Shown here: positions 1 to 10,139 of the stretch, piece after piece | Layout: each line of letters begins with the position of its first letter | How positions within the stretch are numbered: position 1 is the stretch's first letter | From: Stichopus chloronotus | Lineage: Eukaryota; Echinodermata; Holothuroidea; Aspidochirotida; Stichopodidae | Direction: 5' to 3' | Assembly: GCA_021234535.1 (NCBI GenBank) | Contig: CM037850.1 | Location: 15,189,114 to 15,253,113 of the forward strand | Length of the DNA: 64,000 nucleotides | Position numbers and translations under genes: made by a program | The notes under the pieces: model-generated | Seen by the model: the letters and a program-made list of their open reading frames with translations, nothing else | Told to the model about the DNA's origin: nothing | The model's database searches: none

Positions 1-1215
1 GGGAGTTTTTCCCCGAATGTGTTTGTTACTTATTAATGGGCGGGATTACTATGTAAACGGAGGGCTGCAATGAGTTAGCTCGTCTATGGAAAATACATAC
101 ATATGGAAATTTAAAAAAAACGTCTCATGGAGAGTGGTTCAAAACAATCAGCGAAATTTGGGAAAAAGGAAAAAGCAAGAAAAATAAAACTTTCTTCGGT
201 TAGGCAGAAGATGATTGTGAATAGAATGTGAGCAGAAATTACCACATCACCGCCAGGGTATAATGATTGGAGGCATATATTTTTGCTTATGCGTCATCGA
301 TATCATATATGAAGCACCTGTGCAGGGTTTGCAGGAGGGGTGGGAACCTGGCCTGAGGGCATGTGTGACAGGACTATCTAAGCGGAACGCCACCATTGGT
401 TGGCGCAGGGCGTACAAGGAAATTTTGGGCTTTTCAAATTTCCCAGAAGGCCGGATGGCATTTCCCGACCTTTCTAAGCTCCATATATCCAGCCTTGAAA
501 TAGGGATATCATGTCTGCAATTCCTCAATTCATGTAAAACAAACCAATTTTACGAAAACGGTTCGGCAAATCCATATCAGATGGGTGTTGAGGGGATACA
601 AGAATCATAATGAATTACGCATCCTCTTTCGTCTTCTTTGGGTACTTTGCAAATACCTGGGGCTGAGTGTATGGGTAGGGACTCTTGGAAAATGTTTTCT
701 TTTTTTTTTGGGGGGGGGGGGATTTTTGCTCGAATGTGCTTTTTATTAATTACCATCTATGCGGAGGGCTACAACGAGTTGACGCATCTGTGGAAAATAC
801 ATATGAGGGAATTTCCAGATTACGTCTCATGGAGAGTGGTTGAAAACCCTGAGCAAAAGTTTGGAAAAAAATAATCGTCGGTTAGGCAGAAGATGAATGT
901 GAATAGAATGTAAACAGAAATTACCATAGCACCGCCAGGGTCTGATGATTGGGGGTATATTTTGCTTATACGTCATCGATATCACAGATGAGGCGCCTGT
1001 CGAGGGTTTTCAGGAAGGGTTAGGACCTGGCCTGAGGTCTTTTGCTCGCACTTTGGGCAGGACTATCTACGTGGAGTGCCACCATCGGTTGGCGTACTTG
1101 AAAATTTGGTCTTTGCAAGCCCCCCAGGTGGTCGAAAATTGCACTTCCTGTGTGATCTGGGCTTCATGTACCCTTGAAATAGAACTCTCATACCTGCAAT
1201 TTCTCAATTAATAAG
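1..1215 (+). repeat. Two-copy tandem duplication of a dispersed repeat (unit about 660-690 bp)
   Basis: Two diverged copies lie head to tail, roughly 1-640 and 725-1215. Matching blocks occur in the same order. These include the segment around the shared CGTCTCATGGAGAGTGGTT (120 and 823), the GGTTAGGCAGAAGATGA block (200 and 879), the ACCGCCAGGGT block (249 and 931), the GTCATCGATATCA block (292 and 972) and the GGACTATCTA block near 370 and 1060. A third, partial copy lies on the other strand at about 36570-36740 inside another element, so this is a dispersed family. Short open frames here are broken and differ between copies, and I recognise no protein. The left end may be cut by the window edge. 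It is probably part of an unclassified transposon. Confidence 0.8.
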
Positions 1216-3064
1216 AAAAAAACATCGCTCTATTCAAAACAAGTACTAGTTTGGATTGCTTTTATCTAGAATTTATGCTATAGTAATTTTCTGAATGTTC
1301 ATTCAACACTTTTTACTTTCTAATGATAGCAGGCATTTTCTTTTTAAGAAATTTTCAACAAGCCATTGACCTTGAAACAAATCTGGCGCAGTATTTTTCA
1401 TCTATTGCACTAATTTTTGTCCCGGAAGAATTATGGTTTCAGAAACGTTATTCCAAAACTTTTTACTCTCATTACAGTATTTATTAGTTTTCTACAACCG
1501 TCAATGAGTGAATGACAAAGTAGAACTCGTTCTTGTATCGATAACGCTTGACAATGACAGCAACATTAAAAAAAAGCCATACAATAGTATTTTGATAGAT
1601 GGGGAGGCACGAGAAGAGTGATGGTTGGTCTAGATCTGTGAGACGGTCGTAAGGGAAGAGGTGTTCCCACCCTCAAACTTAGATGCAATCTAGTGCAATA
1701 CTTGTCTACTTTTGAAGTCATAAAATGTGTTAGATTGATATATGAAAAGTTTCAACTAGTATGTCAGACTTTCTGACTATCCTAGACTGAAATATGAGAA
1801 GTTCATATAAATTTCAGATTGAATGAAAATTTGTTTCAATCACCAGGTGACCTCAAAATTTGTTTTTTTTTACGTCATAACATGTGCTAGACTGAAATAT
1901 GAAAAATTCTGACTTTTGTAGATTTTCGGACTATCGTGGATATGACTTTTGTTTTTGTTGGTAGAGGATGGGGCCTTCCCTGGTCGCAATGCCTCCAAGT
2001 GTATATCGATAATTCATTCAAAACACGTTCACAAACCGAATTTTTACTACCTAGGTTCCTTTTTACGGGTAATTTGAGATTTTGTTGATGTATTTATGGG
2101 AAGGGAAGGTGCGTCATTCCCTAACCTTCCTTTGTCCAATGACATAACCCGGTACAGAAATCACTGCGCGCGAAGCTGGCGGATGTTAGCGCTTGTGATG
2201 GGTAGATGAGTCTAACCTTGGTACATGAACACCTTAAGTGCATGGTCACGAAAACAGCGATTACATCAGTCACTCACCCAGACTGTGGGCGATAATTGTT
2301 ACAATGTCCCTCTACCATTCAAAAAGTGGCCAAAACATTTCTCTTTACGAAATTTAGGGCGGGGGACAATTGATATTATGTCCCAATCCTGTCAAAATTT
2401 GGATAGGATTGACGCCCATGAGCCTGAACTTGTAGTTGACACTAGGTACTCAACCAATCCGGGCGCTAAATAACACCAGATTCTTGTTTGTCGATGTATC
2501 GTACAATCATCTTTAAATAGGGTGTGACGTCTAGCAGTGCTTACCATATAATATTGCTGTGTTGAATCCTCAAAGTTCTTTGTTTGCAAAGAAAATATGG
2601 GCATTGGTTGTTAGGCCAGTGTGTTACCGTTTGCAATTATCTTAGCAGGCAAGGTCACTCGCCTGTGAGTATGATCCCGAGTTGAAGTAGCTAAAGTGAA
2701 CGAACTAAAGTGTGCAAAGCTGTAATCTAATTTTGACATCAACATGATTTCGTCGTCCTAAAATGCGTACACCTGAGTTTGAGCGTTTGACAGAGACAAC
2801 AATACAGGCAGTTAAGCGGAAAAAGTTTGTTGACATACTTTTGTGACAGTGTGATTCACTATGGATGAACAAAGTTCACTCTGGTCAAGTTCAACAGCTA
2901 CCGTGAGATCGGGTTTCATGACGTTTCTTGAAAACATAAATACATTTAGTCTAGTGCAGATAAGTGCACGTTCCGATTGTAGTGTACAGAGATCTTTATT
3001 TGCCTAACAGTGCGTTGGTGCCATTCCCTTCTTGCCTGTTGTTCATACTCCTTTGCATTACAAT
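1216..3064. other. Intergenic / 5' region of the first PON-like gene
   Basis: No coding region is recognised here. Between about 1715 and 1930 a short motif recurs three times in diverged form (around 1728, 1785 and 1888): a GTTAGATTGATATATGAAAA-like block followed by TTCTGACT-like sequence. This looks like a small decayed local repeat. Just upstream of the gene, at 2989-3010, a pyrimidine-containing stretch ends in CAG (3008-3010). It could be a 3' splice site joining a 5'-untranslated exon. No convincing TATA box was identified. Confidence 0.4.
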
Positions 3065-4159
3065 ATGCTTCTGAAAGTCTTGCTGATTGCTTTGCTGGCA
3101 TTTTTTCTTTTGAGGGTATGGACACTTTCAATCGGATACGGTGTCAACAACGTAGGCTATATATACCGACCTGGACATTGTAAGAATGTTGCACCCATAG
3201 AAACCGGATCCGAGGACATTGCAGTAACATCAAACGGATTAGCTTTCATCTCCTCTGGACTGAAGCTGTGGGATGTATGTAACACAATTTTTGACTCACG
3301 AATGTCAAACTATGTCGGAAGAATATATCTCTTTGATTTCAATAATACAAACAAAGATGTTGTTGAACTCGCGTTACCAAGTGAATTACGTAACAACTTC
3401 AGTCCCCATGGAATCGATGTGCTTGAGGCAACGGACACAGGGGAAGTTCTTCTCTTCGTAGTCAGTCACCGAAAAAGTGGCGAGTATGTTGAAATTTTAA
3501 GCTACCATGAAGACTCCCAGTCTTTGTCTTTGATTCGCTCAGTAACTGATGATTTATTTACAAGCGTAAATGATGTCGTAGCAGTCAATCGCAATTCATT
3601 TTATGCCACAAACGATGGTTACACGCGGAGTTGCTGGCGCTTAATTGAATCTATTCTGGGACTCTCATGGTCCAGTGTTATTTACTTTGATGGGAATACA
3701 GCCAAAATAGCTATAAAAAATGGACATGACTTTAACAGTCTCACGTTGTCAAGAAACAGTCAACAGCTGTATCTAACTCGACTCACTGAAAGGACTATCG
3801 ACACATACAACCGTACGATGACAGATGAAATAGTTCAATGGCACCGCACAATAAATGTTGGAGTAGCAGTTGATAATATTTACTGTGATCTTGCCACTGG
3901 TGATCTCTGGCTTGGAACACATCCTTCTATGGCTCTTTCGGCTGCTCATTTCAAAGATTTAGACCTAAGGGCGCCCTCACAAGTAATTCGCATTCAGCCA
4001 TTAGGACCTGAAAACGACCCATTTGAATCATATAAGATCTTTTCACCGTTTGGAGATGACGGTGAAATGGTCTCTGGAAGCTCAAGTGCGGTTCATTTCC
4101 AGGGTAAACTCTTGATTGGTACAGTGTTACATAAGGCAGCGTATTGTGAGTTGAATTAG
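3065..4159 (+). CDS. Paraoxonase/arylesterase-like protein, copy 1 (PON family, intronless coding region)
   Basis: This is a complete 364-residue frame. The first in-frame ATG is at 3065; upstream in-frame codons have no ATG, and the start context matches copy 2 (ATTACAA-ATG). The length fits animal PONs (about 355). Residues 1-19 form a hydrophobic N-terminal anchor or signal ending in RVW, as in PONs that keep their leader. Family features include Cys39 and Cys361 (the PON1 C42-C353 disulfide), GSED with Glu50/Asp51 (calcium), PHG with His115 and a second His135 (the PON1 H115/H134 pair), Asn169/Asp170, Asn224, and VDN with Asp270/Asn271 (calcium). The family adopts a six-bladed propeller hydrolysing lactones and aryl esters, usually membrane-bound or secreted. 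Thr285 replaces PON1's free Cys284. Possible N-glycosylation sites are N93 and N249. The true substrate is unknown. Mammalian PON genes have nine exons; no coding intron is seen here. Confidence 0.93.
   Translation: MLLKVLLIALLAFFLLRVWTLSIGYGVNNVGYIYRPGHCKNVAPIETGSEDIAVTSNGLAFISSGLKLWDVCNTIFDSRMSNYVGRIYLFDFNNTNKDVVELALPSELRNNFSPHGIDVLEATDTGEVLLFVVSHRKSGEYVEILSYHEDSQSLSLIRSVTDDLFTSVNDVVAVNRNSFYATNDGYTRSCWRLIESILGLSWSSVIYFDGNTAKIAIKNGHDFNSLTLSRNSQQLYLTRLTERTIDTYNRTMTDEIVQWHRTINVGVAVDNIYCDLATGDLWLGTHPSMALSAAHFKDLDLRAPSQVIRIQPLGPENDPFESYKIFSPFGDDGEMVSGSSSAVHFQGKLLIGTVLHKAAYCELN
3957..4125 (+). other. Gene-conversion-like tract shared with PON copy 2 (9838-10008)
   Basis: By eye about 10 of 165 bases differ between this 3' segment and its counterpart in copy 2 (about 94% identity), including long runs identical at third codon positions. 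Upstream sample stretches of the same two genes are only about 70% identical. The similarity stops again before the stop codons. The segment encodes the last propeller blade (around the VIRIQ and GSSSAVHF motifs). A recent conversion event explains this better than protein-level selection alone, because silent sites are also conserved. Confidence 0.6.
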
Positions 4160-4916
4160 TCAATATAAGTGTGTGTGAACTTAATTGGTATAAGTATACA
4201 AGTGCAGACGTTTTTTTCAGCCACATTGTGAGAAGACACTTACATACACCGCTTATGTTGCACTGAAGGTGTAGCATACCATCATGAGAGTTAAATGCAC
4301 ATGCTACATTTCTAACGTAACAAACTTTACCAATATGGTGGGCTACTTCAGTGTAAAAAATACACAACATAAAATGTCGTCATAACACTTCAGAATACAA
4401 TATGATCAATTGCCAATAACGGTATTTCTTATAACCGCGAGAAAAGATAAACATCCAAGGTAAAAATATTGCATGAAAACACTCTACTCCGTTTTGTTGG
4501 TTTTTAATATATGGAGTGTGTACTGTGAAGTCATAGGCTTATCCAAGTTTTGTAAGTGCGAAATGTATACATATGTCACTGACATTATTACTTTCAGGGA
4601 TACTACACAAAGAATTTACTTTTCAAACTGATTTGAAGGAATAATAGATACCTTTCCGTCTAAGCGTTTGACACTGCTATACAGCGAAATGTATACCGTA
4701 AATGAAGATTTTGGAAGATTTCAGATGTTAGCTGTAACAATTATGAAATTGTTTAATGTTATTAATGAAACTTCGTTAAAAAACATGACAATGAAAATTA
4801 CAAACACACAAAGCCAGCTCTTTTCTAGATGCATGTCACACAACGTTCAACACTGTGGGATTTTATTCAGCCGAATATTGTCCTTGGTGTTTATTATTCC
4901 ATCGGTAACAACACTT
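4160..4916. other. 3' flank of PON copy 1
   Basis: No gene is recognised. No AATAAA lies close to the stop codon. The first canonical one I see downstream is at 5174-5179, about 1 kb away, so the 3' end of the transcript is undetermined. Short open frames on both strands lack recognisable domains. Confidence 0.35.
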
Positions 4917-5117
4917 TAATTGGTGCTATGACTATTGGTGTTGTGATTATTTGTGTCACTGGTGTTGTGGTTATTTATGTTCTGATTATCAGTGTTATAA
5001 TTATTGGTGTTAGAATTGCTTGTGTTTGATTATAAGAGTAGTAATTATGGTTTTGTGATTATTTGTGTTGTAATTATTTGTGTTGTCATTATTGGTGTTG
5101 TGATTGTTGTATTTGAT
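4917..5117 (+). repeat. Imperfect minisatellite, unit near ATTATTGGTGTTGTG
   Basis: About a dozen variant units of roughly 15-18 bp follow one another, with cores such as ATTGGTGTTGTG, ATTATTTGTGTTGT and GGTGTTAGAATT. One strand is rich in G and T throughout. The open frames that cross it (a V/I-rich repeat peptide) are by-products of the repeat, not a gene. Confidence 0.75.
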
Positions 5118-7767
5118 TAATCGAGTCAAATCTGAACCCTACTGTATAACATGCCGAACGTTTGGTTTAATTTAATAAAGTCTTTCCTAATTGAAAGCTT
5201 GAGGCTCCATATTGAAAGTGAATGAGATTGAAGCTAAAGAACACAATCACTTATAAGGAATACGGAAACACAAAATATTTAGTACACAACAACGGTGTTC
5301 TAATTAATTGTCACTGGCGACACATTGTATGCATCCCAACATGATGAATAGTTGTTTTCCACAGACCCATAATCTCTTCTGTAGCAGATATACCTCGTCA
5401 ACGATATTTACGTTATTTCCAGGTTGAAACGTGCCTTTGGCAATTTATTTATGTGTAAATGCAATTGCCATGTTGCTGTCTCCACATCACTAATAATAGA
5501 TCTGATTAACATCTTTAGTTTTCTAATAAATTACCAACAGCTGGATGTGGTGGCAGTGTTGTAGCATACTATTACCAAGAGATTGAATATTCCGATGTTT
5601 TAATTTGTATTTGTACCTTGTTCAGTCAAATTTACTCCAGTCTTCTTCTTTGCTAATTTCTTCCGTTGTCTTATGTACTCCTAACTAACCTAGCTAACCC
5701 TGTATTCAGACACACTTGTTTAAGGAACTATGCTAACAATAGCATACAGCTCAGTTCTTTTTTCCACCCTTTCTTGTGAAATTTTATGGGTTACATATTA
5801 GCAGAAAAATGTTGAAACTAAATCAGAAGATACTGTCAATCTTGGATGACGGTTATTAAGATTATTTCTCCTACGTTTGCACTGCGACCAATTGACCAAA
5901 CTGTCATTTGCTTCTATTTTTATTTCAGCTTATCTTATCAGTTGACTATATGTTGAGTCTTATAAGATTGAACAAAATGATGTAATCTTAGAGGAACATG
6001 TCTTTGATCAAATCCTGTTGTTTTCCTCACCAACAGTAACATCGATTCTAAAGCCCAATTTGAACCCCAATAGTTGAATTATTTCCCAATTATTTCTTCC
6101 ATTCAAATATTATAATTGATTAATGATATTGACCACATAGATTCGATTATATGACCTTCATGATAACTACTGAACAACAAGTTTAATTGAAGTACCTTTT
6201 GGCTACAGAGAGTTACGGAGACATGAACTTGTTTGCTTGCATCTATAATGATGTTCTGCAATAATCATTGCAATGTTACAGGAATACTCAATTATTGTGA
6301 GGGTAAACGCTTTCCCTAGTGATATATTCGTTTTGTGAGACTCTGCATCCTAATATACTAGGATATGTCATATTGGCCTTTATATGCGGTCATCTTATCA
6401 TGGACAGAACGTGACCTCACCTTGATGTGAGGAATGCGCCAATGCGTTATAAACTACATATATAACAAAATGGTTAATTGTCAAAGTGGAGTACGGTTAG
6501 AGTACTTTATGCATAGGAGTTCGAGTGACAGGATGAACATTGCTAAAGAATTTTCAGTCGTTTCAAAGCCATGTTATTTGAAGACACCCACTCTAACAAA
6601 ACTTGAGGGTGCAAATTTGTGGCAGCTGTCAAACAGACCAAAACAAAGAACCTTATTTGTGTAAAGATTTGATAGCACATTCTTTGTTGTGACTTAAGAA
6701 AAGGTTGAAGATGATGATAACATCTTTAATCCGACGGAGCTAAGTATGCGACTCAGACCAACGATTGTAAACTGTGCTGGTGTAAGGTCGGTCATAATGC
6801 ACAGCCTTTACAGAGTCGTTAAACGGTTCTTTCACAAACGACGGTGTAGTGGTACCAGTAATGTAAGTGTTCTAATCTACTGCAATTATCCTGAAGCAAT
6901 TTATTCATATCATCGCAAAGATCGTTGTTAAAGGACAATAACTATTGTAATATCCCCCCCCCCCCCAAAAAAAAATGGAACGCGATACCTTGTAAGGCGG
7001 AGCTCAAACTTAAATTACATGTATCTTATGCTATGTCATGTGAGCGTCTTAAATGATCGATTGTCTTAGTAGATATTTTCTACATCGCATGGATATACGT
7101 CTAAGTAATTTACAATTTTCATCGGTGTGGGAAGTCGAATTAAAACCTCCAAGGCTATATATGCATTCTATACCTTTGCGTTTCTAATAAAAAGGGACCT
7201 ATGTTGCAGTGTTTTCTCTATGAGTGTCAAATATGAGACCGCGGGTCGTGTAAAATTGATATTGAATGAAAACAAAGACAACTATTTTACAAACACTTTC
7301 TTGTAAAATAGTGGATGAAACATCCGACTGAAATGAGGATTGTTCTTTGACCGTTCATTTGAGTTCATCCGAATATAATAAACGTCAACTTTCGACTCGT
7401 CGGTCATTGTTACGTCTAGAAAATGAACTTACAGCCTCGATAGATCTCCCTACGTCCATCCCAAATAAAGAAAATTGCCATGCAAGTAGAAGGTAACTAC
7501 TGAAACTCGCTGCTCAGATCAGCCCCAAAATAACACGCAAGACAGTATGTGAAAATATACAATTGATGACTCTAGAAGTCACGAGCACTAGACCCACAGT
7601 TCCTAAGTAAAGACGGGTCACCCATCTCCAAAAACGTACAGACCATTCCATGCATGTGGACCGAATATAGCGTACTATATTCCTGAGAGTATATTATACA
7701 AGGCAATCTCAGCTTCGTCAAAAGCAAGGCCAAAATCTCTCCAAAAGCTCTTACTTTATGTTTGATT
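5118..7767. other. Intergenic, no gene recognised
   Basis: AT-rich sequence without a recognisable exon or transposon. It contains a 13-base C run followed by poly-A at 6954-6975. Short open frames, for example near 6434-6664 and 6746-6931, show no family motifs and no codon pattern I would trust. Confidence 0.4.
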
Positions 7768-8107
7768 ACCGGTCGATAAACCAGATTTTTTCGAACCACT
7801 GGGCACTTGGTATCAACAAACCAAGTTTATCAACCGATAACCAAGTTGTTTGATCAACTTGGTTCATCAATGTGACAAACCAAATTTATCACCCATGTAT
7901 TGATATACCCGGTTTATCAAATCTTAACACTAGGTTTCTCAGCCGATAAACCAGTTTTATCAACCCGCGAATGATCAATACTTTGATAAACCTGGTTCAT
8001 TGAATTGCTGGGAATTTAGGGTGGATAAACCAAGTCTTTTGGTCGATAAGCCAGGTTTATCGGTCGATAAATCTGACACATCGAATTTCCTGAATTATTG
8101 GGCATTT
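7768..8107. repeat. Cluster of GGTTTATC / GATAAACC inverted and direct motifs
   Basis: More than ten variants of GATAAACCAGGTTTATC-like sequence occur in about 330 bp, for example around 7772, 7824, 7908, 7942, 7984, 8014 and 8043, spaced irregularly with GGTCGATAA and CAACC linkers. The core is close to self-complementary, so the cluster can form many local hairpins. It lies about 850 bp upstream of PON copy 2. It may be a satellite fragment or a transposon interior; no coding potential is seen. Confidence 0.7.
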
Positions 8108-8951
8108 AGCTTGCCATAACAGTAACCTGCACCCAAAGGAAACATTGCTTTCACTCCAGCATCTGTCATATCTACGTTTTACACTGAACCCAGATACCTA
8201 TCATGCAAAATAGGCTCACTAAAGTAGTACGTACTAGCAAAACCCACAAATTACACAAATTAGTAACTTACAACTCTGGGCCGCTACGTACGTATAGGCT
8301 GCCTCTCTGGAGTGGCAGCTCCCTGCGTATACGAAGCCAAACACGGACTGCTTTTACACGACGATTGTATAACTTGCAATTAGAGTTCCCATAATTGTTG
8401 AGACCTGACGTTAAATAGAATGAGACACTACAAGTCACTGGCCCAATGGGCTCACAGGTTTCAACAACATTTGGGACCAATTTTAAACAAAACTGCACAT
8501 TTTCCCATGTAAGTTTGATACTTCAGTAAACTTCTCATAGACTTTATCATGTTTCACATTTTGTTTCCTACAACAGACTTCTCGCTGCCCCTAAAGATTC
8601 TCACACTTCGTAAATAGGCTTCATTCATTCATCACGTTTGAGTGTTTGTTAATGAATAAAGCCTAAGCGACTATTTTTATTCACTACATTGTCGTCAACC
8701 GCATGTATATGCTGTTTGTTTACATTTTCCACTGCAATGTATACGAAGGCAACTGTCTGAGGTTAAGGTCAATCACTACGTTGGGTTCACACAATTGGAC
8801 TTCGATTGCAATAGCACGTAGGCTGAACTGTAACTCGGAATCTCGCTTTCTTTGTTGGAACACGGTATTCACAAACATCGTGTTGTATAGTGGTAGTGCA
8901 TGGTAATAGGACAATCCCGTGTCCTGTTAGGCAGTTATTCTGTATTACAAG
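8108..8951. other. 5' flank of PON copy 2
   Basis: No coding region is recognised. A small hairpin-prone segment lies at about 8290-8332 (GCTGCC...GGCAGC, with CGTATA-containing outer arms). Another joins TAGGCTTCATTCATTC near 8616 with a GAATAAAGCCTA arm near 8653. A CAG at 8932-8934, after a T-containing stretch, is a possible 3' splice site for a 5'-untranslated intron, at a position comparable to that in PON copy 1. Confidence 0.35.
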
Positions 8952-10049
8952 ATGATTCTGAAAGCTCTGTCGTTTGTTCTGATCACCTTCATCATTCAAA
9001 GGGTGTGGAAGTTATCCATCGGATTCGGACTAAACAACTTGGGGTATGTATACCATACAGGACAGTGCAAGAATGTTGCACCTATTCAGAGTGGATCTGA
9101 AGATATTGCACTTACATCAAGCGGGCTTGCATTCATTTCTTCGGGGTTACAGTTAACGTACATATGTAGTTCAGCTGTCGATGCACGGACGTCTCAGAAT
9201 GTCGGAAGAATCTACCTCTTTGACCTAAAGAATACAGAAAAAGTGGATGCAGTTGAGCTTTCGTTGCCTGTTGAGATACAACGTGAGTTTAATCCTCACG
9301 GAATTGATGTACTAGAATATGAAGAAACGGGTGAGATTTTACTTTTCGTGGTCAATCATCGAAAAGACCGCGACTTTGTAGAAATCTTAAGCTACCAGGA
9401 ACAATCCCAGTCCTTGTCATTGGTTCGATCTGTGAGTGATGCATTATTCACAAGCTTAAATGACGTCGTAGCAGTCGATCGCAATTCTTTTTACGCCGCC
9501 AACGATGGTTTCATCCGAAGTTGTTGGCGTATTGTTGAGCCCCTTCTGGGTCTTTCATGGTGTAGTGTAATTTACTTTGATGGGAATATGGGTAAAAGAG
9601 CTATAGAAAGTGGGCGCGACTTCAACAGCCTTGCGTTGTCGAGAAATGGAAAGCATTTGTACCTTACTCGACCATCAGAGAGGATTTTAAACATATACAA
9701 CCGAATGAAGACGAACGAAACATTAACATTGCATCACACGATAAACGTTGGTGTGGCGGTTGATAACGTCTTTTGTGATCATTCCACTGGTGACCTATGG
9801 CTTGGCGCACATCCCTCACTTGCTCTTTTGACTGCTCATTTTAAAAATTTAGACCTAAAGGCCCCCTCACAAGTAATTCGCATTCAGGCATTAGGGCCAG
9901 AAAACGACCCATTTGAATCATATAAGATCTTTTCACCATTTGGAGATGACGGCGAGATGGTCTCTGGAAGCTCAAGTGCGGTTCATTTCGAGGGTAAACT
10001 CTTGATTGGAACAGTTGGGCATAAGATGGCTTATTGTGCACTGAAATGA
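8952..10049 (+). CDS. Paraoxonase/arylesterase-like protein, copy 2 (PON family, intronless coding region)
   Basis: This is a complete 365-residue frame starting at the first ATG, with the same ATTACAA-ATG context and a following TTCTGAAAG shared with copy 1. The N-terminal hydrophobic segment spans residues 1-16 and is followed by RVW. PON signatures are present: Cys39 and Cys362 for the conserved disulfide, Glu50/Asp51, His116 and His136 (catalytic pair), Asn170/Asp171, Asn225, and Asp271/Asn272 (calcium). Ala286 replaces PON1's Cys284, and NDG occupies the position of PON1 NDH (H184). A possible N-glycosylation site is N255. The protein is clearly a paralogue of copy 1, lying 4.8 kb downstream in the same orientation, with near-identical DNA in the last quarter. 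By family it is expected to be a calcium-dependent lactonase/esterase at a membrane or outside the cell; the substrate cannot be told. The gene looks intact and under selection. Confidence 0.94.
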   Translation: MILKALSFVLITFIIQRVWKLSIGFGLNNLGYVYHTGQCKNVAPIQSGSEDIALTSSGLAFISSGLQLTYICSSAVDARTSQNVGRIYLFDLKNTEKVDAVELSLPVEIQREFNPHGIDVLEYEETGEILLFVVNHRKDRDFVEILSYQEQSQSLSLVRSVSDALFTSLNDVVAVDRNSFYAANDGFIRSCWRIVEPLLGLSWCSVIYFDGNMGKRAIESGRDFNSLALSRNGKHLYLTRPSERILNIYNRMKTNETLTLHHTINVGVAVDNVFCDHSTGDLWLGAHPSLALLTAHFKNLDLKAPSQVIRIQALGPENDPFESYKIFSPFGDDGEMVSGSSSAVHFEGKLLIGTVGHKMAYCALK

Positions 10050-10133
10050 TGAGTTTAATTTCATGTACATTATGTTTAATTATATAATTATAATAATGCA
10101 ATATGATTGTATGGAATATTAGGTATAACCTTG

Positions 10134-10139
10134 AATAAA
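10134..10139 (+). terminator. Polyadenylation signal AATAAA of PON copy 2
   Basis: A canonical AATAAA lies 85 bases after the stop codon of PON copy 2, within an AT-rich 3' flank. Its position and strand fit a short 3' untranslated region. Confidence 0.55.

Noticed and set aside
2640..2690. tRNA-like or SINE-like promoter box
   Set aside because: A GATCCCGAGTTGAAG word faintly resembles a B box, but no A box, acceptor stem or cloverleaf could be formed.
3032..3064. An 11-codon N-terminal extension of PON copy 1
   Set aside because: The upstream in-frame start would be TTG. The first ATG is at 3065, and there the context and leader match copy 2.
3951..4370. 139-codon minus-strand frame overlapping the end of PON copy 1
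   Set aside because: It is a mirror of conserved PON coding sequence; a similar minus frame exists over copy 2 (9841-10185) for the same reason.
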